Below, one piece after another: positions 32,289 through 43,097 of a stretch of DNA of 64,000 nucleotides. The first letter of the stretch is position 1. Each line of letters opens with the position of its first letter. Origin of the DNA: Candidatus Endolissoclinum faulkneri L5 (GTDB lineage: Bacteria > Pseudomonadota > Alphaproteobacteria > Thalassobaculales > Thalassobaculaceae); the NCBI RefSeq assembly GCF_000510265.1, contig NZ_CP006745.1, forward strand, positions 553,444 through 617,443, written 5' to 3'. The position numbers were made by a program, and so were the translations under genes. Under the pieces are notes generated by a model. The model was not told where the DNA came from. It worked only from the letters and a program-made list of their open reading frames with translations, and ran no database searches.

Positions 32289-33493
32289 TATCATAATGAT
32301 TATTTACTTTAAGAGTCGTTCGGACCTCAGACAATTGCCAAATTAGTATAGCAAAACTAACTGCGATCATCAGCTACAATAGATACACAAATATAAGTCT
32401 ATATAGACTAGTCTTAAAATCATCTATACTAAAAAATCTCGCCTCTAATTGACTAGTAGATATTTGGTATAGTTTTTTCAACTAAGATTTTTACTTAAAA
32501 TAACATTTTTACTTAAAGTATTTTGCGATCAGGAAAAGATTAACACACTCTATTAATTTTTTAACACGATTCATCCTCGTTATGACACTTTTATAAAGTT
32601 GATTACGATATTATTTTAATAATGATGCTTAGGGAGAACATTAACTCGTATTATATACTTATACCCAATCAGTATTGGGTATGTTGAAAAGAGATATAAA
32701 TAACATTACATTTTATTATTAGCCGAAAAAATATTCTTTATACTTTAATGAACAATAATAAAGATAATTAACAAATAATAAAGATTCATATGGATTAGTA
32801 AAAATCCTTTAGATGTAGTACGGTAAATCATACGACAAGCATTAAACAAATCACTTTTTCTATCGACGATCTTAATATTTGCTTAATTTATTTTAATAAA
32901 TTTTTTAGAAATTATTGAATATAGAATCTAAAATTATTGAATATTTTGTTCTACAATCAAGTTAAGTTAATTCCTCTTGAGACTTACTAAGGGTAATTAT
33001 ATAATGCAGTATATGCGACAATCAACTTAAAAAGATTGTTATACATTATAGGTTGAGTTTATGATGCTACGGACAATAGAGTAGGTAGTTGATCTATTAT
33101 CATGCTTTGCGGTTAAAAATTTTAAATTATTGAAATTGCTTTTAGAGATATTCTAGGCATATTTGCGAAAAACGAAACATATTTCAATATACTCATAGCT
33201 ACAATGTTATAATACGATCTTCGATATTATAGATTTATAGATCCTAAAAAATAATATTTTATTAAATAACCTTATTAAAGGTGGGTTGAATAAGTGCTTT
33301 CAAAGTATTTATTAGCTTGGTGGTTGGAGATATTTTATCGGCTGATCTAGCATGTAGTTATTTAATATTATGTTTGTTGTATTCGATAGTGTGAGATCCA
33401 AGCGATATAATGGTTTAGATTTTATCATCATAAAAACTTTTGTAAACTGAGTTGTTTTTTTTTGAGAAAACATCCAAAAGCCAACGGTAATAC

Positions 33494-33518
33494 AGTCGCT
33501 TGCGTTAGCAAAGCGACT
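33494..33518. repeat. Stable hairpin about 90 bases upstream of secG
   Basis: AGTCGCTTGC pairs with GCAAAGCGACT through ten base pairs with one bulged A and a GTTA loop. It is noticeably more GC-rich than the surroundings. It could be a leader structure of secG or the end of an upstream transcript; the sequence does not decide. Confidence 0.4.
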
Positions 33519-33607
33519 TGCAAAGTACTAACTGCTAAAATTTAGCATGGTTAAATTTTCACAATATTTATTGCAATACTTTTTTAAGTAAAAAACGTTA
33601 GTATAGC

Positions 33608-33919
33608 ATGCATATAATTATTCTATTTATTCACCTAATGATTGCTTTGGCATTGATCTTTACTGTATTAATTCAGCCTAGCGAGCATGGCGGTATGGGA
33701 GTAGGTACTGGTGGTCGCATCGATTCTTTTATCTCTGGGCGAAGTAGTGCAAACCTGTTAACCAAAATCACGACCATTTTGGCTGCCTGCTTTATGGTGA
33801 CTAGTTTAATTTTAGCAATCATAGCCTTCCAGGCTAAAAAGATATCTATAGTGGATCAAAATATAGATAATAAAGCATTTATTAATTCTCCATCTCCAGC
33901 TGCACCACTGTCTCAGTAA
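33608..33919 (+). CDS. secG: Preprotein translocase subunit SecG
   Basis: 103 residues. It is a small SecYEG translocon subunit. Two membrane helices are seen: residues 2-20 (HIIILFIHLMIALALIFTV) and about 53-75. Between them lies the conserved loop QPSEHGGMGVGTGG, and a polar tail follows. Gene order secG-pyrG-kdsA-eno is the usual alphaproteobacterial one and supports the call. Confidence 0.92.
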   Translation: MHIIILFIHLMIALALIFTVLIQPSEHGGMGVGTGGRIDSFISGRSSANLLTKITTILAACFMVTSLILAIIAFQAKKISIVDQNIDNKAFINSPSPAAPLSQ

Positions 33920-34021
33920 TTATGAGGATTTGGCAGTATTTTGTCACCTATTGATTTGTGTAGTACTGGATAGTTCATAAGAAATGCCCAACTAACATTG
34001 AATAATCTTTATAGAACTAAG

Positions 34022-35656
34022 ATGACACGGTTTATCTTTATCACCGGTGGCGTAGTGTCTTCTCTTGGAAAGGGGATCGCCACTGCTACTCTAGGTGCTT
34101 TATTGCAAGCAAGGGGTTATACAGTTAGGCTACGTAAGCTGGATCCTTATTTAAATGTTGATCCAGGTACCATGAGTCCGTATCAACATGGTGAAGTTTA
34201 CGTTACTGATGACGGGGTAGAAACTGATTTAGATCTTGGGCATTATGAGCGTTTTACTGGCGTTTCTGCTCGTAAGAGTGATAGCATAACGACTGGGCAA
34301 ATTTATATGGACGTGATCACAAGGGAGCGTCGAGGTGATTATCTTGGCGCTACGATCCAAGTCATTCCACACGTTACTGATGCTATCAAAGAATTTATAA
34401 GATGCGATATTACGGAAGAGGATTTTGTTCTTTGTGAAATCGGCGGTACCGTAGGAGATATCGAAGGGTTGCCCTTCTTAGAAGCGATTCGCCAACTAGG
34501 TAATGAGCTAGGGCATGATAATTCTTTGCGCTTACACTTGACCTTACTCCCCCATATATCCTCAACTGGCGAATTAAAAACCAAGCCAACTCAACACTCT
34601 GTAAAAGAGTTACAGAGTATGGGTATTCAACCAGATATTTTGCTATGTCGCTGCAATCAATATATTCCGATCGATCAACGCTGTAAAATTGGACAATTTT
34701 GCAATATTCGTCCTGAAGCTGTGATTACAGCTCTAGACGCTTTGTCTATCTACGAAGTACCATTGCGCTACCATGATGAAGGGCTTGATACAGAGGTGCT
34801 TCGCTATTTTAGCATTTTGCGAGAAGAGATTAAACCGAGTTTAGCACGTTGGACTGGTATTATGGATCGAGTGTCAAATCCGGAAGGTCAGGTTAAAATC
34901 GCTGTAATAGGTAAATACACTAGCTTATTAGATAGTTATAAATCGTTGGCTGAAGCATTAATTCATGGTGGAATAGCTAACAAAGTGAGAGTTGAGCTTG
35001 ATTGGATTAATAGTGAGATGTTTGAAAAAGAAAGCGAATCTTTTATTCGACTGAATGATGTTAATGGCATCTTGGTTCCTGGTGGGTTCGGTGAACGTGG
35101 CTCGGAGGGAAAAATTGCAGCAGTGACCTTTGCTCGTGAACGGAGAATTCCATATTTTGGAATATGCTTTGGTATGCAAATGGCTTGCATTGAAGCGGCA
35201 CGCTCAGGCGGTGGATTGCTAAATGCTAGTTCAAGCGAATTTGGCCCCTGCGACGAGCCAGTTGTCGGTCTACTCACTGAATGGATTAATTCTACTGTAG
35301 CAGAGATTCGTAATTTTGATAACGACTATGGTGGTACGATGCGTCTTGGTTCATATAAGTGCCAATTGGATAAGAATAGCCGAGTGTATAATATCTACGG
35401 CAATGCTTTGATTGATGAGCGTCATCGCCATCGTTACGAAGTTAATATCAACTATAAATCTTTGCTAGAGAAAGCCGGCTTGCGTTTTGCTGGTATGTCA
35501 CTTGACGGATTGCTACCGGAGATAATTGAGCGGCCAGATCACCCTTGGTTTGTCGGAGTTCAGTTTCATCCAGAATTAAAATCCAAACCTTTTGACCCCC
35601 ATCCACTATTTACTGGATTCATTGCTGCGGCGATAAAGCAGGCAAGTCTAGTATAG
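34022..35656 (+). CDS. pyrG: CTP synthase
   Basis: 544 residues from the ATG at 34022 ([19 protein letters not shown]), which matches the usual length; the frame opens at a TTG 24 bases earlier. It aminates UTP to CTP using glutamine. The N-terminal synthetase domain has the P-loop-like [10 protein letters not shown] and [14 protein letters not shown]. The C-terminal class I amidotransferase has the nucleophile Cys in YFGICFGMQ and the HPE of [10 protein letters not shown]. It lies 29 bases before kdsA. Confidence 0.97.
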   Translation: MTRFIFITGGVVSSLGKGIATATLGALLQARGYTVRLRKLDPYLNVDPGTMSPYQHGEVYVTDDGVETDLDLGHYERFTGVSARKSDSITTGQIYMDVITRERRGDYLGATIQVIPHVTDAIKEFIRCDITEEDFVLCEIGGTVGDIEGLPFLEAIRQLGNELGHDNSLRLHLTLLPHISSTGELKTKPTQHSVKELQSMGIQPDILLCRCNQYIPIDQRCKIGQFCNIRPEAVITALDALSIYEVPLRYHDEGLDTEVLRYFSILREEIKPSLARWTGIMDRVSNPEGQVKIAVIGKYTSLLDSYKSLAEALIHGGIANKVRVELDWINSEMFEKESESFIRLNDVNGILVPGGFGERGSEGKIAAVTFARERRIPYFGICFGMQMACIEAARSGGGLLNASSSEFGPCDEPVVGLLTEWINSTVAEIRNFDNDYGGTMRLGSYKCQLDKNSRVYNIYGNALIDERHRHRYEVNINYKSLLEKAGLRFAGMSLDGLLPEIIERPDHPWFVGVQFHPELKSKPFDPHPLFTGFIAAAIKQASLV

Positions 35657-35684
35657 TATTTTAAAGTGAGGTTTTAATTTTATC

Positions 35685-36536
35685 ATGGATGCTCCTACAC
35701 ATACTGTACGTATTGGGGACTTACTGGTTGCTAATGATCGTCCTTTTACCCTAATAGCTGGTCCTTGCCAGATCGAAAGCCGCGAGCATGCACTAGAGGT
35801 AGCGAGTGAATTGGTTAAATTGACTAGCGAAGTTGGTGTTTCTCTAGTATTCAAATCTTCTTTCGATAAGGCCAATAGGACCAGATTAAATGCGAAGCGT
35901 GGAGTCGGTATAGATAATGGACTCAAAATTATGGCTGAGGTAAGAGAGACTTTTAACTGCCCAGTATTGACTGATGTGCATGAGAAAATACAATGTAGTA
36001 TTGCTGCTGAATACGTTGACGTCATTCAAATTCCAGCCTTTCTTTGCAGACAAACAGATCTGGTAGTTGCAGCTGGAGAAACTGGCAAGGTAGTTAATAT
36101 CAAAAAAGGTCAGTTTCTTGCTCCTTGGGATTTAGTTAATATTATCTCAAAAGTGATTGCCACAGGCAATAGGAATATTTTGTTGACTGATAGAGGCACA
36201 AGTTTTGGCTACAATACGCTTATTTTTGATATATGTGGCATATCAGAAATGGTTCGTAACGGATATCCAGTAGTGATTGACGCTACCCATTCTGTGCAGC
36301 AACCGGGTGGTATGCGGGATTCTTCGGGCGGCAAGCGAGAGTTTGTCCCAGTTATAGCTAGGGCTGCCCTGGCTGTTGGTGTAGCTGCTGTGTTTATGGA
36401 ATGCCATCCAGATCCTGACGTTGCCCCTTCTGATGGAACCATCATGATTAGACTAAAACAGGTTGCCGACTTGCTGAGAATATTCAAGAATTTTGATAGC
36501 TTAGCTAAAGCTAATCCTATTATTCCTTTAGAATGA
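35685..36536 (+). CDS. kdsA: 3-deoxy-8-phosphooctulonate (KDO8P) synthase
   Basis: 283 residues. It condenses phosphoenolpyruvate with arabinose-5-phosphate to make the KDO precursor of lipopolysaccharide, so the cell probably keeps an LPS inner core. Seen are IAGPCQIESREHA, FKSSFDKANRTR, TDRGTSFGYN and IDATHSVQQPGG. A GAGG lies upstream of the ATG. Intact. Confidence 0.96.
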   Translation: MDAPTHTVRIGDLLVANDRPFTLIAGPCQIESREHALEVASELVKLTSEVGVSLVFKSSFDKANRTRLNAKRGVGIDNGLKIMAEVRETFNCPVLTDVHEKIQCSIAAEYVDVIQIPAFLCRQTDLVVAAGETGKVVNIKKGQFLAPWDLVNIISKVIATGNRNILLTDRGTSFGYNTLIFDICGISEMVRNGYPVVIDATHSVQQPGGMRDSSGGKREFVPVIARAALAVGVAAVFMECHPDPDVAPSDGTIMIRLKQVADLLRIFKNFDSLAKANPIIPLE

Positions 36537-37951
36537 CGATAAACAAGAGGTTTATGTCACTCTCACTCAGAGTAGCCAAGTGTGTAGTATTAAGATATGA
36601 AATATCTTAATGACAAGTAGATATAATCTTTGATAGTATGATAAGCGGCTCTTTATTAATCGTAAAAGCACTTTAAAAGCTGATAGTAAATAGATAACGT
36701 TGATTATGATATCTAAATAAAAATGTATTTTGACGATTCATTTAAATTGCTATTAGAGAAGATAGCACTCAAGTAATATGAAAGCAAAAAATACATTAAT
36801 AATTATGCTAACCGAAATAATTATTGCTTGTTTTCTTAGGAAATATTTATTGTATTATGGGTAATAGTTAACTGATTAAACTAACGGTTATTATTTTTAT
36901 ATGATTAATATTAATAATATCACATCTTGTGATTCATTAAAGTTTTTAAGCATAAGCATCCATACTGTAATGCTGCTGTATGAAATTTAATATTGGACTC
37001 TTGTATTAACTAATATTTAGTTGTAGATTGACTAATATTTAGTTGTAGATTGAGAGATAGAAGTATTTCGATTGATTGAATAGCTTTGCCGGAGTATATT
37101 TTTTATTGCTTTAAATAAGTTAAAGATTATAATATTTTTGCTGAGCTTTAATTTATCTTTAATATGAATCTATAAAGCAAATTGAGTAATAATTAAGAAT
37201 TTTTTATTGACATCTTTAGGCAGAGGGTTACATAAAATCGTATTGGTGATATTGAAGCAACAAATCTTATGATTTTGCTAATCAATCTAGAGTTTTTATT
37301 ATGATATTTATATTAATTTCTACTTCATTTATTTGTCTGCAAAATTGGTATTAATGTTTATAATTAACATTAAAATGTTATAGATTATCTGTATCAATGT
37401 TTGCTTTTATTTTATAAAACATTAAGGTATACATCTGAAAATTACTCACGCTTTTAGGGTAGTATCGAATGACCTGAATATTCCTACCTAAGTCTCGGAT
37501 ATAATTTTAGTATTCAAACTTATATAATTAAGAAGAGCAATACTAGGTATTGCAACTATGATATGTGTGCGGTTATTTCGCTTTTATAGGCTGCGCTATG
37601 GTTAGCAGGTTGATGTAAGTAATTATGTGACAGACAAGTGTTGAGTTATTAAATGAATCATTGATATTTTGGATCCTAAAAAAAGAGAGATAGCTTTATG
37701 TTTATTGGCATCCTCTAACTTTGCCTAAAAGTTATTCATTGGCTGAACTACATCGGGGAGGAAAGTCTTTGATTATTATTATTTCTGCTAAACATTGCTT
37801 TTAGGAAATTGATCCTTTTTTATTATTGTAATTGTAATATATAATCTACTAACTATTCCTAAACTTAAGATTTTACAAATTACATGTTAAGTATCGTATC
37901 AATAGGAAATACTGTTTTTCTGATTTTCGACTTAAGTGTATAGGGATAATT
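36537..37951. other. Gene-free region between kdsA and eno
   Basis: About 1.4 kb between two genes that are normally close together. AT-rich, with no ORF recognised. It holds an exact 22-bp tandem duplication (37009-37052). A GGGGAGGAAAGTC string near 37755 recalls part of RNase P RNA but lacks the rest of that RNA. Confidence 0.5.
37009..37052. repeat. Exact tandem duplication, 22-bp unit, two copies
   Basis: A 22-base unit beginning ACTAATATTTAGTTGT at 37009-37030 is repeated exactly at 37031-37052. Confidence 0.92.
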
Positions 37952-39238
37952 ATGAGCGCTATCATAGATATTACTGCTCGCGAAATATTAGATAGTCGAG
38001 GTAATCCAACTATTGAGGTGGATGTAAAGCTTGAGACGGGGGCTTTTGGCCGGGCTGCGGCCCCATCAGGCGCTTCTGTAGGATCTTATGAGGTATTGGA
38101 GAAGCGTGATAATGATGTTAAACGCTATGCTGGTAAAGGCGTACGGTCTGTTGTTGATGCGGTTAATGGTGAGATTTTTGATACCTTATCTGGCCGTGAA
38201 GCTTCAGAACAAATTCTTATAGATCAGACTATGATTGATTTAGATGGTAGCGAAAATAAGGCTCGTCTCGGTGGTAACGCATTACTTGGCGTATCGTTGG
38301 CAGTTGCTAAGGCACAAGCAGCAGAGATCAGCCAGCCTTTGTGGCGCTATTTAGGCGGTATCTATGCCCGCGTTTTACCAACTCCAATGATTAATGTAAT
38401 CAACGGAGGTCTTCACGCTGATAATCCTATAGATTTTCAGGAATTCATGATCATGCCGGTAGCCGCATCCTCTTTCGCTGAGGCGCTTGCTTGTAGTGCG
38501 GAGATATTTTATGCTTTGAAGAAGCAGCTTTTTGCCGATGGCTACAATACTAATTTGGGTGATGAGGGCGGATTCGCACCAAATTTACATAATGTTCATG
38601 ATGCGTTGGATGTCATCATGAAAGCAATTGAAGAGGCTGGTTATAATCCTGGCAATGAAATTATGATTGCTCTCGATTCTGCGTCAACTGCGTTTTTTCA
38701 TGACGGCAAATACGTTTTGAAAGGTCAAGGAAAGAGCTTAGACAGCGATTCTATGATTAGGTTTTATGCTGAGTTATGTGAGAATTATCCTATTGCTTCA
38801 ATTGAGGATGCTCTATCAGAGGATGATTGGGGGGGCTTTAAGGCGCTAACAGCTGAAATCGGTAAAAAGGTACAGCTTGTTGGCGATGATTTATTTGTTA
38901 CCAATCCTAAGCTATTAAAACGTGGCGTAAAAGAAGAAAGCGCTAATGCCATTTTAATTAAAATCAACCAAATAGGCACAATATCGGAGACATTAGAGAC
39001 CATCTCTATTGCACGAGCTGCAAAATTCGGTACTGTGATTTCTCATCGTTCTGGAGAGACAGAAGATACTACAATTGCTGATATAGCCGTGGCTACAAAT
39101 GCAGGTCAAATTAAAGCTGGTTCAATATCTCGTTCTGAGCGAACTGCTAAGTATAATCAGCTTCTTCGCATCGAGGAGTCACTTGGTTCTGCAGCTAGCT
39201 ATGCTGGGCGTAGTTTCCTAGCTTCGCTAGCTAATTAA
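37952..39238 (+). CDS. eno: Enolase
   Basis: 428 residues, family length. It is a glycolytic enzyme converting 2-phosphoglycerate to phosphoenolpyruvate. Seen are the N-terminal [17 protein letters not shown], the loop [10 protein letters not shown], metal ligands in [22 protein letters not shown] and VGDDLFVTN, the catalytic Lys in [10 protein letters not shown], and [20 protein letters not shown] start. No downstream partner on the same strand for 1 kb. Confidence 0.97.
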   Translation: MSAIIDITAREILDSRGNPTIEVDVKLETGAFGRAAAPSGASVGSYEVLEKRDNDVKRYAGKGVRSVVDAVNGEIFDTLSGREASEQILIDQTMIDLDGSENKARLGGNALLGVSLAVAKAQAAEISQPLWRYLGGIYARVLPTPMINVINGGLHADNPIDFQEFMIMPVAASSFAEALACSAEIFYALKKQLFADGYNTNLGDEGGFAPNLHNVHDALDVIMKAIEEAGYNPGNEIMIALDSASTAFFHDGKYVLKGQGKSLDSDSMIRFYAELCENYPIASIEDALSEDDWGGFKALTAEIGKKVQLVGDDLFVTNPKLLKRGVKEESANAILIKINQIGTISETLETISIARAAKFGTVISHRSGETEDTTIADIAVATNAGQIKAGSISRSERTAKYNQLLRIEESLGSAASYAGRSFLASLAN

Positions 39239-40263
39239 AGAAACTGAGAAATCTTTCTTGACCCTAAAGATTCATACTTTTAATCTGATAATTCTCTGCA
39301 TGTTGTTGCTATGCTCGCTATGAATTTATAGCTAGCACTTGTTTTATTACCTATAGAGCTGTATTCAAATACACAAATCTAGCATTTAAACGTCCAAAAA
39401 TTATTCGATTGCAGATAAGCAGACTTATACTGAACATTAGGAAAAAATCTCAAGTAAGTTATAATGCAAATTGTTTAATAACTTCAATAGTAAATACCCT
39501 TATATGTTATTTTTACTTTTATCAAAAAAATTTTAAGATTTGTTAAATAGACTTATGTCGAATTAACAATTCATTTTAATTAATGCATATTTTGTAATGT
39601 AAATATTTATTAATAAAAATTATCGCTATTAGTTAGCTCAGTAGCGATAAGCTTACTTGACTAATAAGTAAGTTTCTTAAGCTTAAGATTTGAGATTAAT
39701 TGTAGATACAAAAAAACAAAAAAACTGAAAGTTAATTAAATTATTGCTTGTTAACTATAAATTATTTAATAATAATATTAATTAGTTATTAAATAATTTA
39801 GCATGAAATAAATTAGCTTTTAGGTGAATTTACTAGACAATAAAAAAATAATAAAAGACGCTCCAGATATGAAATTAATATAATCTAATTATAAAAATTG
39901 TTTTTTATTTTGACTCCTATTAAGTTTTTTTATTATCTGTTGGTGAAATATAAAGGTTTTATTAGTGTAGGTATTAATCTAAGTTAGATGAGCTATTTTT
40001 TTTTGCCGCCTTACTCATACAATATAACATTGTTTAAAAAATACGATGCCATATCTCAAGTTACTTGTATTGTAGGGATAAGCGTTCCTTCCCCTTGGAA
40101 GGTATTTTGTTTATTTATATGATTCGATCTTGATTTACTTTCCAGCTTAGTATACTTCTTTTGTATAATACTAATAGAGTTACGTTAATATGAAATATAT
40201 AATGATTTATAGATGAGCCTTTAACTTATTTAATCTGTATGAGCGTTCTGATAAAAGTTAATT
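39239..40263. other. Gene-free region between eno and argH
   Basis: About 1 kb. In many relatives a small divisome gene (ftsB-like) and pdhA follow eno; no trace is visible here. A hairpin TTATCGCTA...TAGCGATAA (39620-39650) and a perfect TATAAT at 40164-40169, 95 bases before argH, are the only features noted; no matching -35 was found. Confidence 0.5.
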
Positions 40264-41682
40264 ATGATGTTGTCTATGACAAAGACTGCTGCAATTGATT
40301 CGATGCGGGGTGGACGTTTTGTTGATGTGATTGAGGATGCTGTTGCGCGAATCAACACATCGATCGATTTTGATCGTCGTCTTTGGCGCGAAGATATTGC
40401 TGGCTCTAAAGCACATGTAGAGATGCTTGTTGCTCAAAGAATTATCACTAAAGAAGATGGATATGTAATTGAACGAGCTCTAGGGGAGATTTGGAGTGAA
40501 ATTGACTCTGGGACTTTTAATTTTTTGCATTCGCTCGAAGATATACATCTTAATATCGAGCATCGATTGCACGAAAAAATTGGTGATACCGCAGGCCGAC
40601 TTCATACTGGACGTTCACGTAATGACCAGATAGCACTTGACATGAAACTTTGGATTCGTGGTGTGGTCGACTTAATCGATAGTGAACTTAAGGAGTTACA
40701 AGCTGTATTAATTGAGCGCGCTGATCAATATGCTGAAACTATTATGCCAGGTTTTACTCATCTTCAGCCAGCCCAACCAATTACTTTTGGTCATCACCTT
40801 ATGGCTTATGTGGAAATGCTTGGTCGTGATCGTACAAGGCTGGCTGATGCTCGTCGTCGAATGAATGAGAATCCGCTTGGTGCTGCAGCATTGGCTGGTA
40901 CACAATTTCCGATCGATCGCCAGATGACTTCTGCTATACTTGGCTTTGATCGACCGGCAGCTAACTCGTTAGACGCTGTATCTGATCGCGATTTTGTTAT
41001 GGAAGTGCTAGCATCTGCCGGTATATGCGCTGTGCATTTGTCACGTCTTGCTGAGGAATTAATTATCTGGACTACTTCTCAGTTTAGCTTTGTGCATCTG
41101 TCTGATAGTTTAACTACTGGCAGTTCAATCATGCCACAGAAAAAAAATCCTGACGGAGCTGAACTGGTGAAGGGAAAAACAGGCCGTATACTTTCAGCCT
41201 TTACCATAATCGCGATTGTTCTAAAAGGAATGCCCTTATCGTATGGCAAAGATATGCAAGAAGATAAGGAGCCATGCTTTGATGCAATTGACAATCTCAG
41301 GCTTTGTATTGCTTGTACCACCAGCATAGTACGTAATTTGCAGGCGAATCAGGAGGCTATGCGTAAGGCTGTATTTGCCAGCTTTGTTACCGCTACCGAT
41401 TTAGCTGACTGGCTGGTACGCGAGACTAAAATGCCTTTTCGTAATGCTCATTATATAGTTGGCCAAGTTGTTCGTGTGGCTGAGGAAAAATGTTGTGGAC
41501 TTGCAGATTTACCACTTGATTTGCTGCGCAAAATCCATCATGCTTTTGACGAGCGGGTATACAAAATATTATCAATAGATGCTTCGCTCAACGCTAGGAG
41601 CAGTTATGGTGGCACTGCTCCGGTTCGAGTTCGTGAGCAGATTATTGAAGCTCGTAAGAGATTTTTAGGTAGAAGTTGCTGA
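40264..41682 (+). CDS. argH: Argininosuccinate lyase
   Basis: 472 residues. It performs the last step of arginine synthesis, splitting argininosuccinate to arginine and fumarate, and belongs to the fumarase/aspartase fold. Seen are the N-terminal GGRF and DRRLWREDI, LHTGRSRNDQIALDMKLW, TFGHHLMAYVEMLGRD, and the flexible signature loop GSSIMPQKKNPDGAELVKGK with its catalytic Ser. ATGs at 40264, 40267 and 40276 are all possible starts. It is followed 17 bases later by a small lipoprotein gene. Confidence 0.96.
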   Translation: MMLSMTKTAAIDSMRGGRFVDVIEDAVARINTSIDFDRRLWREDIAGSKAHVEMLVAQRIITKEDGYVIERALGEIWSEIDSGTFNFLHSLEDIHLNIEHRLHEKIGDTAGRLHTGRSRNDQIALDMKLWIRGVVDLIDSELKELQAVLIERADQYAETIMPGFTHLQPAQPITFGHHLMAYVEMLGRDRTRLADARRRMNENPLGAAALAGTQFPIDRQMTSAILGFDRPAANSLDAVSDRDFVMEVLASAGICAVHLSRLAEELIIWTTSQFSFVHLSDSLTTGSSIMPQKKNPDGAELVKGKTGRILSAFTIIAIVLKGMPLSYGKDMQEDKEPCFDAIDNLRLCIACTTSIVRNLQANQEAMRKAVFASFVTATDLADWLVRETKMPFRNAHYIVGQVVRVAEEKCCGLADLPLDLLRKIHHAFDERVYKILSIDASLNARSSYGGTAPVRVREQIIEARKRFLGRSC

Positions 41683-41699
41683 AAATTTCAGGTTAGCTT

Positions 41700-41810
41700 A
41701 TGAATAGTGTACGTCGAAGATTGATATATAGCATATTTTTAGCCGTAGCGATTGGAATTTTGTTTTCGTGTGGAAGAAGAGGCGATCCAATTAAACCAAA
41801 ACTATATTGA
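41700..41810 (+). CDS. Small lipoprotein, LptM/YifL family
   Basis: A 36-residue ORF: a positively charged start (MNSVRRRLIY), a hydrophobic signal segment, the lipobox LFSC with Cys24, then GRRGDPIKPKLY. A tiny lipoprotein of the pattern C-G-[KR]-[KR]-G-x-x-x-x-P between argH and lysA is widespread in proteobacteria; LptM assists maturation of the LptDE outer-membrane complex. Position right after argH and the GRRGDP-P tail are the grounds for the call. No lysA follows. Confidence 0.75.
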   Translation: MNSVRRRLIYSIFLAVAIGILFSCGRRGDPIKPKLY

Positions 41811-42493
41811 TTGTCTAGCTGTAGCAGTATAAAGATAATCGGTTAGGCTACAGAATAGTAATAAATTTATGGTATATTTTTAGATAGTTAACGTTTTTTT
41901 TGATATTTATTGATCGCTTCTTACTCTTTTAGGCTATTGAAATTAAATATATTGTTGTGCTAATTGATTAGTTATAGGAAAAATACACAATGTAGCTAAA
42001 ATATACTAATAAGATGAAAAGTATCTTTTTGTTTGTTAAGATTTAATATACTTGGATTGAATTTGTCGTTTGCATTGTGATCAACCTTCCTTAAAGGTGC
42101 TATACTTAATAAGACATTTTTTGATTTAGTATATATACTCAGTGCTCATGCTAATGTTTTATCGTAAAGATAGTTTTACTAAATTTTAATATTTACCATC
42201 CAGCTAATATAAAAAGTTATTATTTCTACTAAATATTGCTAAGAAGTGGTAATTTGGCTTTATCTTCTGTTGTACTTGGACGGAGATATTGATGCAAATT
42301 TTCGGTTGTAATGAACATGATGTAATTATTGCTAATCACCGAGTCTGCTTTATTGATTTCTTGAATTTTTGCTAGCGATTTCTGTAGTTACATTATTGTT
42401 TAGTCAATATATTATTGTGTTCTTATAGCAATTTAAGTCAAGTAATTTACCCTATATTAGTAGTACAAAATTTGTTTTCCTTAATATGCTTTA

Positions 42494-42523
42494 TTACAAT
42501 AGCTAATGTTTTAGCTATTGTAA
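42494..42523. repeat. Perfect inverted repeat, 13-bp arms
   Basis: TTACAATAGCTAA at 42494-42506 and its complement at 42511-42523 flank the tetraloop TGTT. It is 680 bases from the nearest gene. Confidence 0.85.
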
Positions 42524-43055
42524 GATGAGCTGGAGCTTATATATTAAGTCAATTTATCAAATAGCAATAAATCTATAAACTAATTTGATACCCAGTGTAA
42601 AAATGATGTAGCTAAAAAGGTTTTTCTTGTTTTATACTCTATCTATAGTATTGTAATTTATTCTGGGATGAGAAATAGCAATAATATGCATTAGCCATGC
42701 ATTTGACCTAGCTCGAAATATCCTTAGAATAATAAATTTATTACCTAGCGTATTTCTCTTTTTCTTTTGATGAAAATTAGTTGCTAAAGGCAATGAAATA
42801 GTTTCTGAATAATTAGCAATAATAGTTTAATCAATGAACTTATTCATCTACTAGCTTTGGATGGGTTTTTTGTATAGCTACTTAGAAGGAAATTTAGTAG
42901 CGGCATCAGATGACTGAATCTTTTAATCAGTTAGCGAGTTTATTTGAACTCATGAGTTATATCCCCATGATTGCTCCTATTCAGACAATGTAATCATAGG
43001 CATATAACTCATCTATAATCCAGCTGTTTGCCAGCATAAAATCTTAAAATTGACC

Positions 43056-43097
43056 ACTGTCTATGATACTATTATTACTGTCTATGATACTATTATT
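43056..43097. repeat. Exact tandem duplication, 21-bp unit, two copies
   Basis: A 21-base unit beginning ACTGTCTATGATACT at 43056-43076 is repeated exactly at 43077-43097. Confidence 0.92.

Larger units (their letters stand above)
31950..33607. other. Gene-free region between tpiA and secG (divergent)
   Basis: About 1.66 kb, AT-rich, with no credible ORF. It contains an exact 15-bp tandem duplication (32259-32288), a 9-bp-arm hairpin ATACCCAAT-CAGT-ATTGGGTAT (32661-32682), spaced copies of AAATTATTGAATAT near 32910-32945, and a compact GC-richer hairpin at 33494-33518 before secG. Confidence 0.5.

Noticed and set aside
37755-37775. GGGGAGGAAAGTC string resembling a conserved piece of RNase P RNA
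   Set aside because: The following bases do not match, and no other conserved regions (such as the ACAGAA segment) are in suitable positions.
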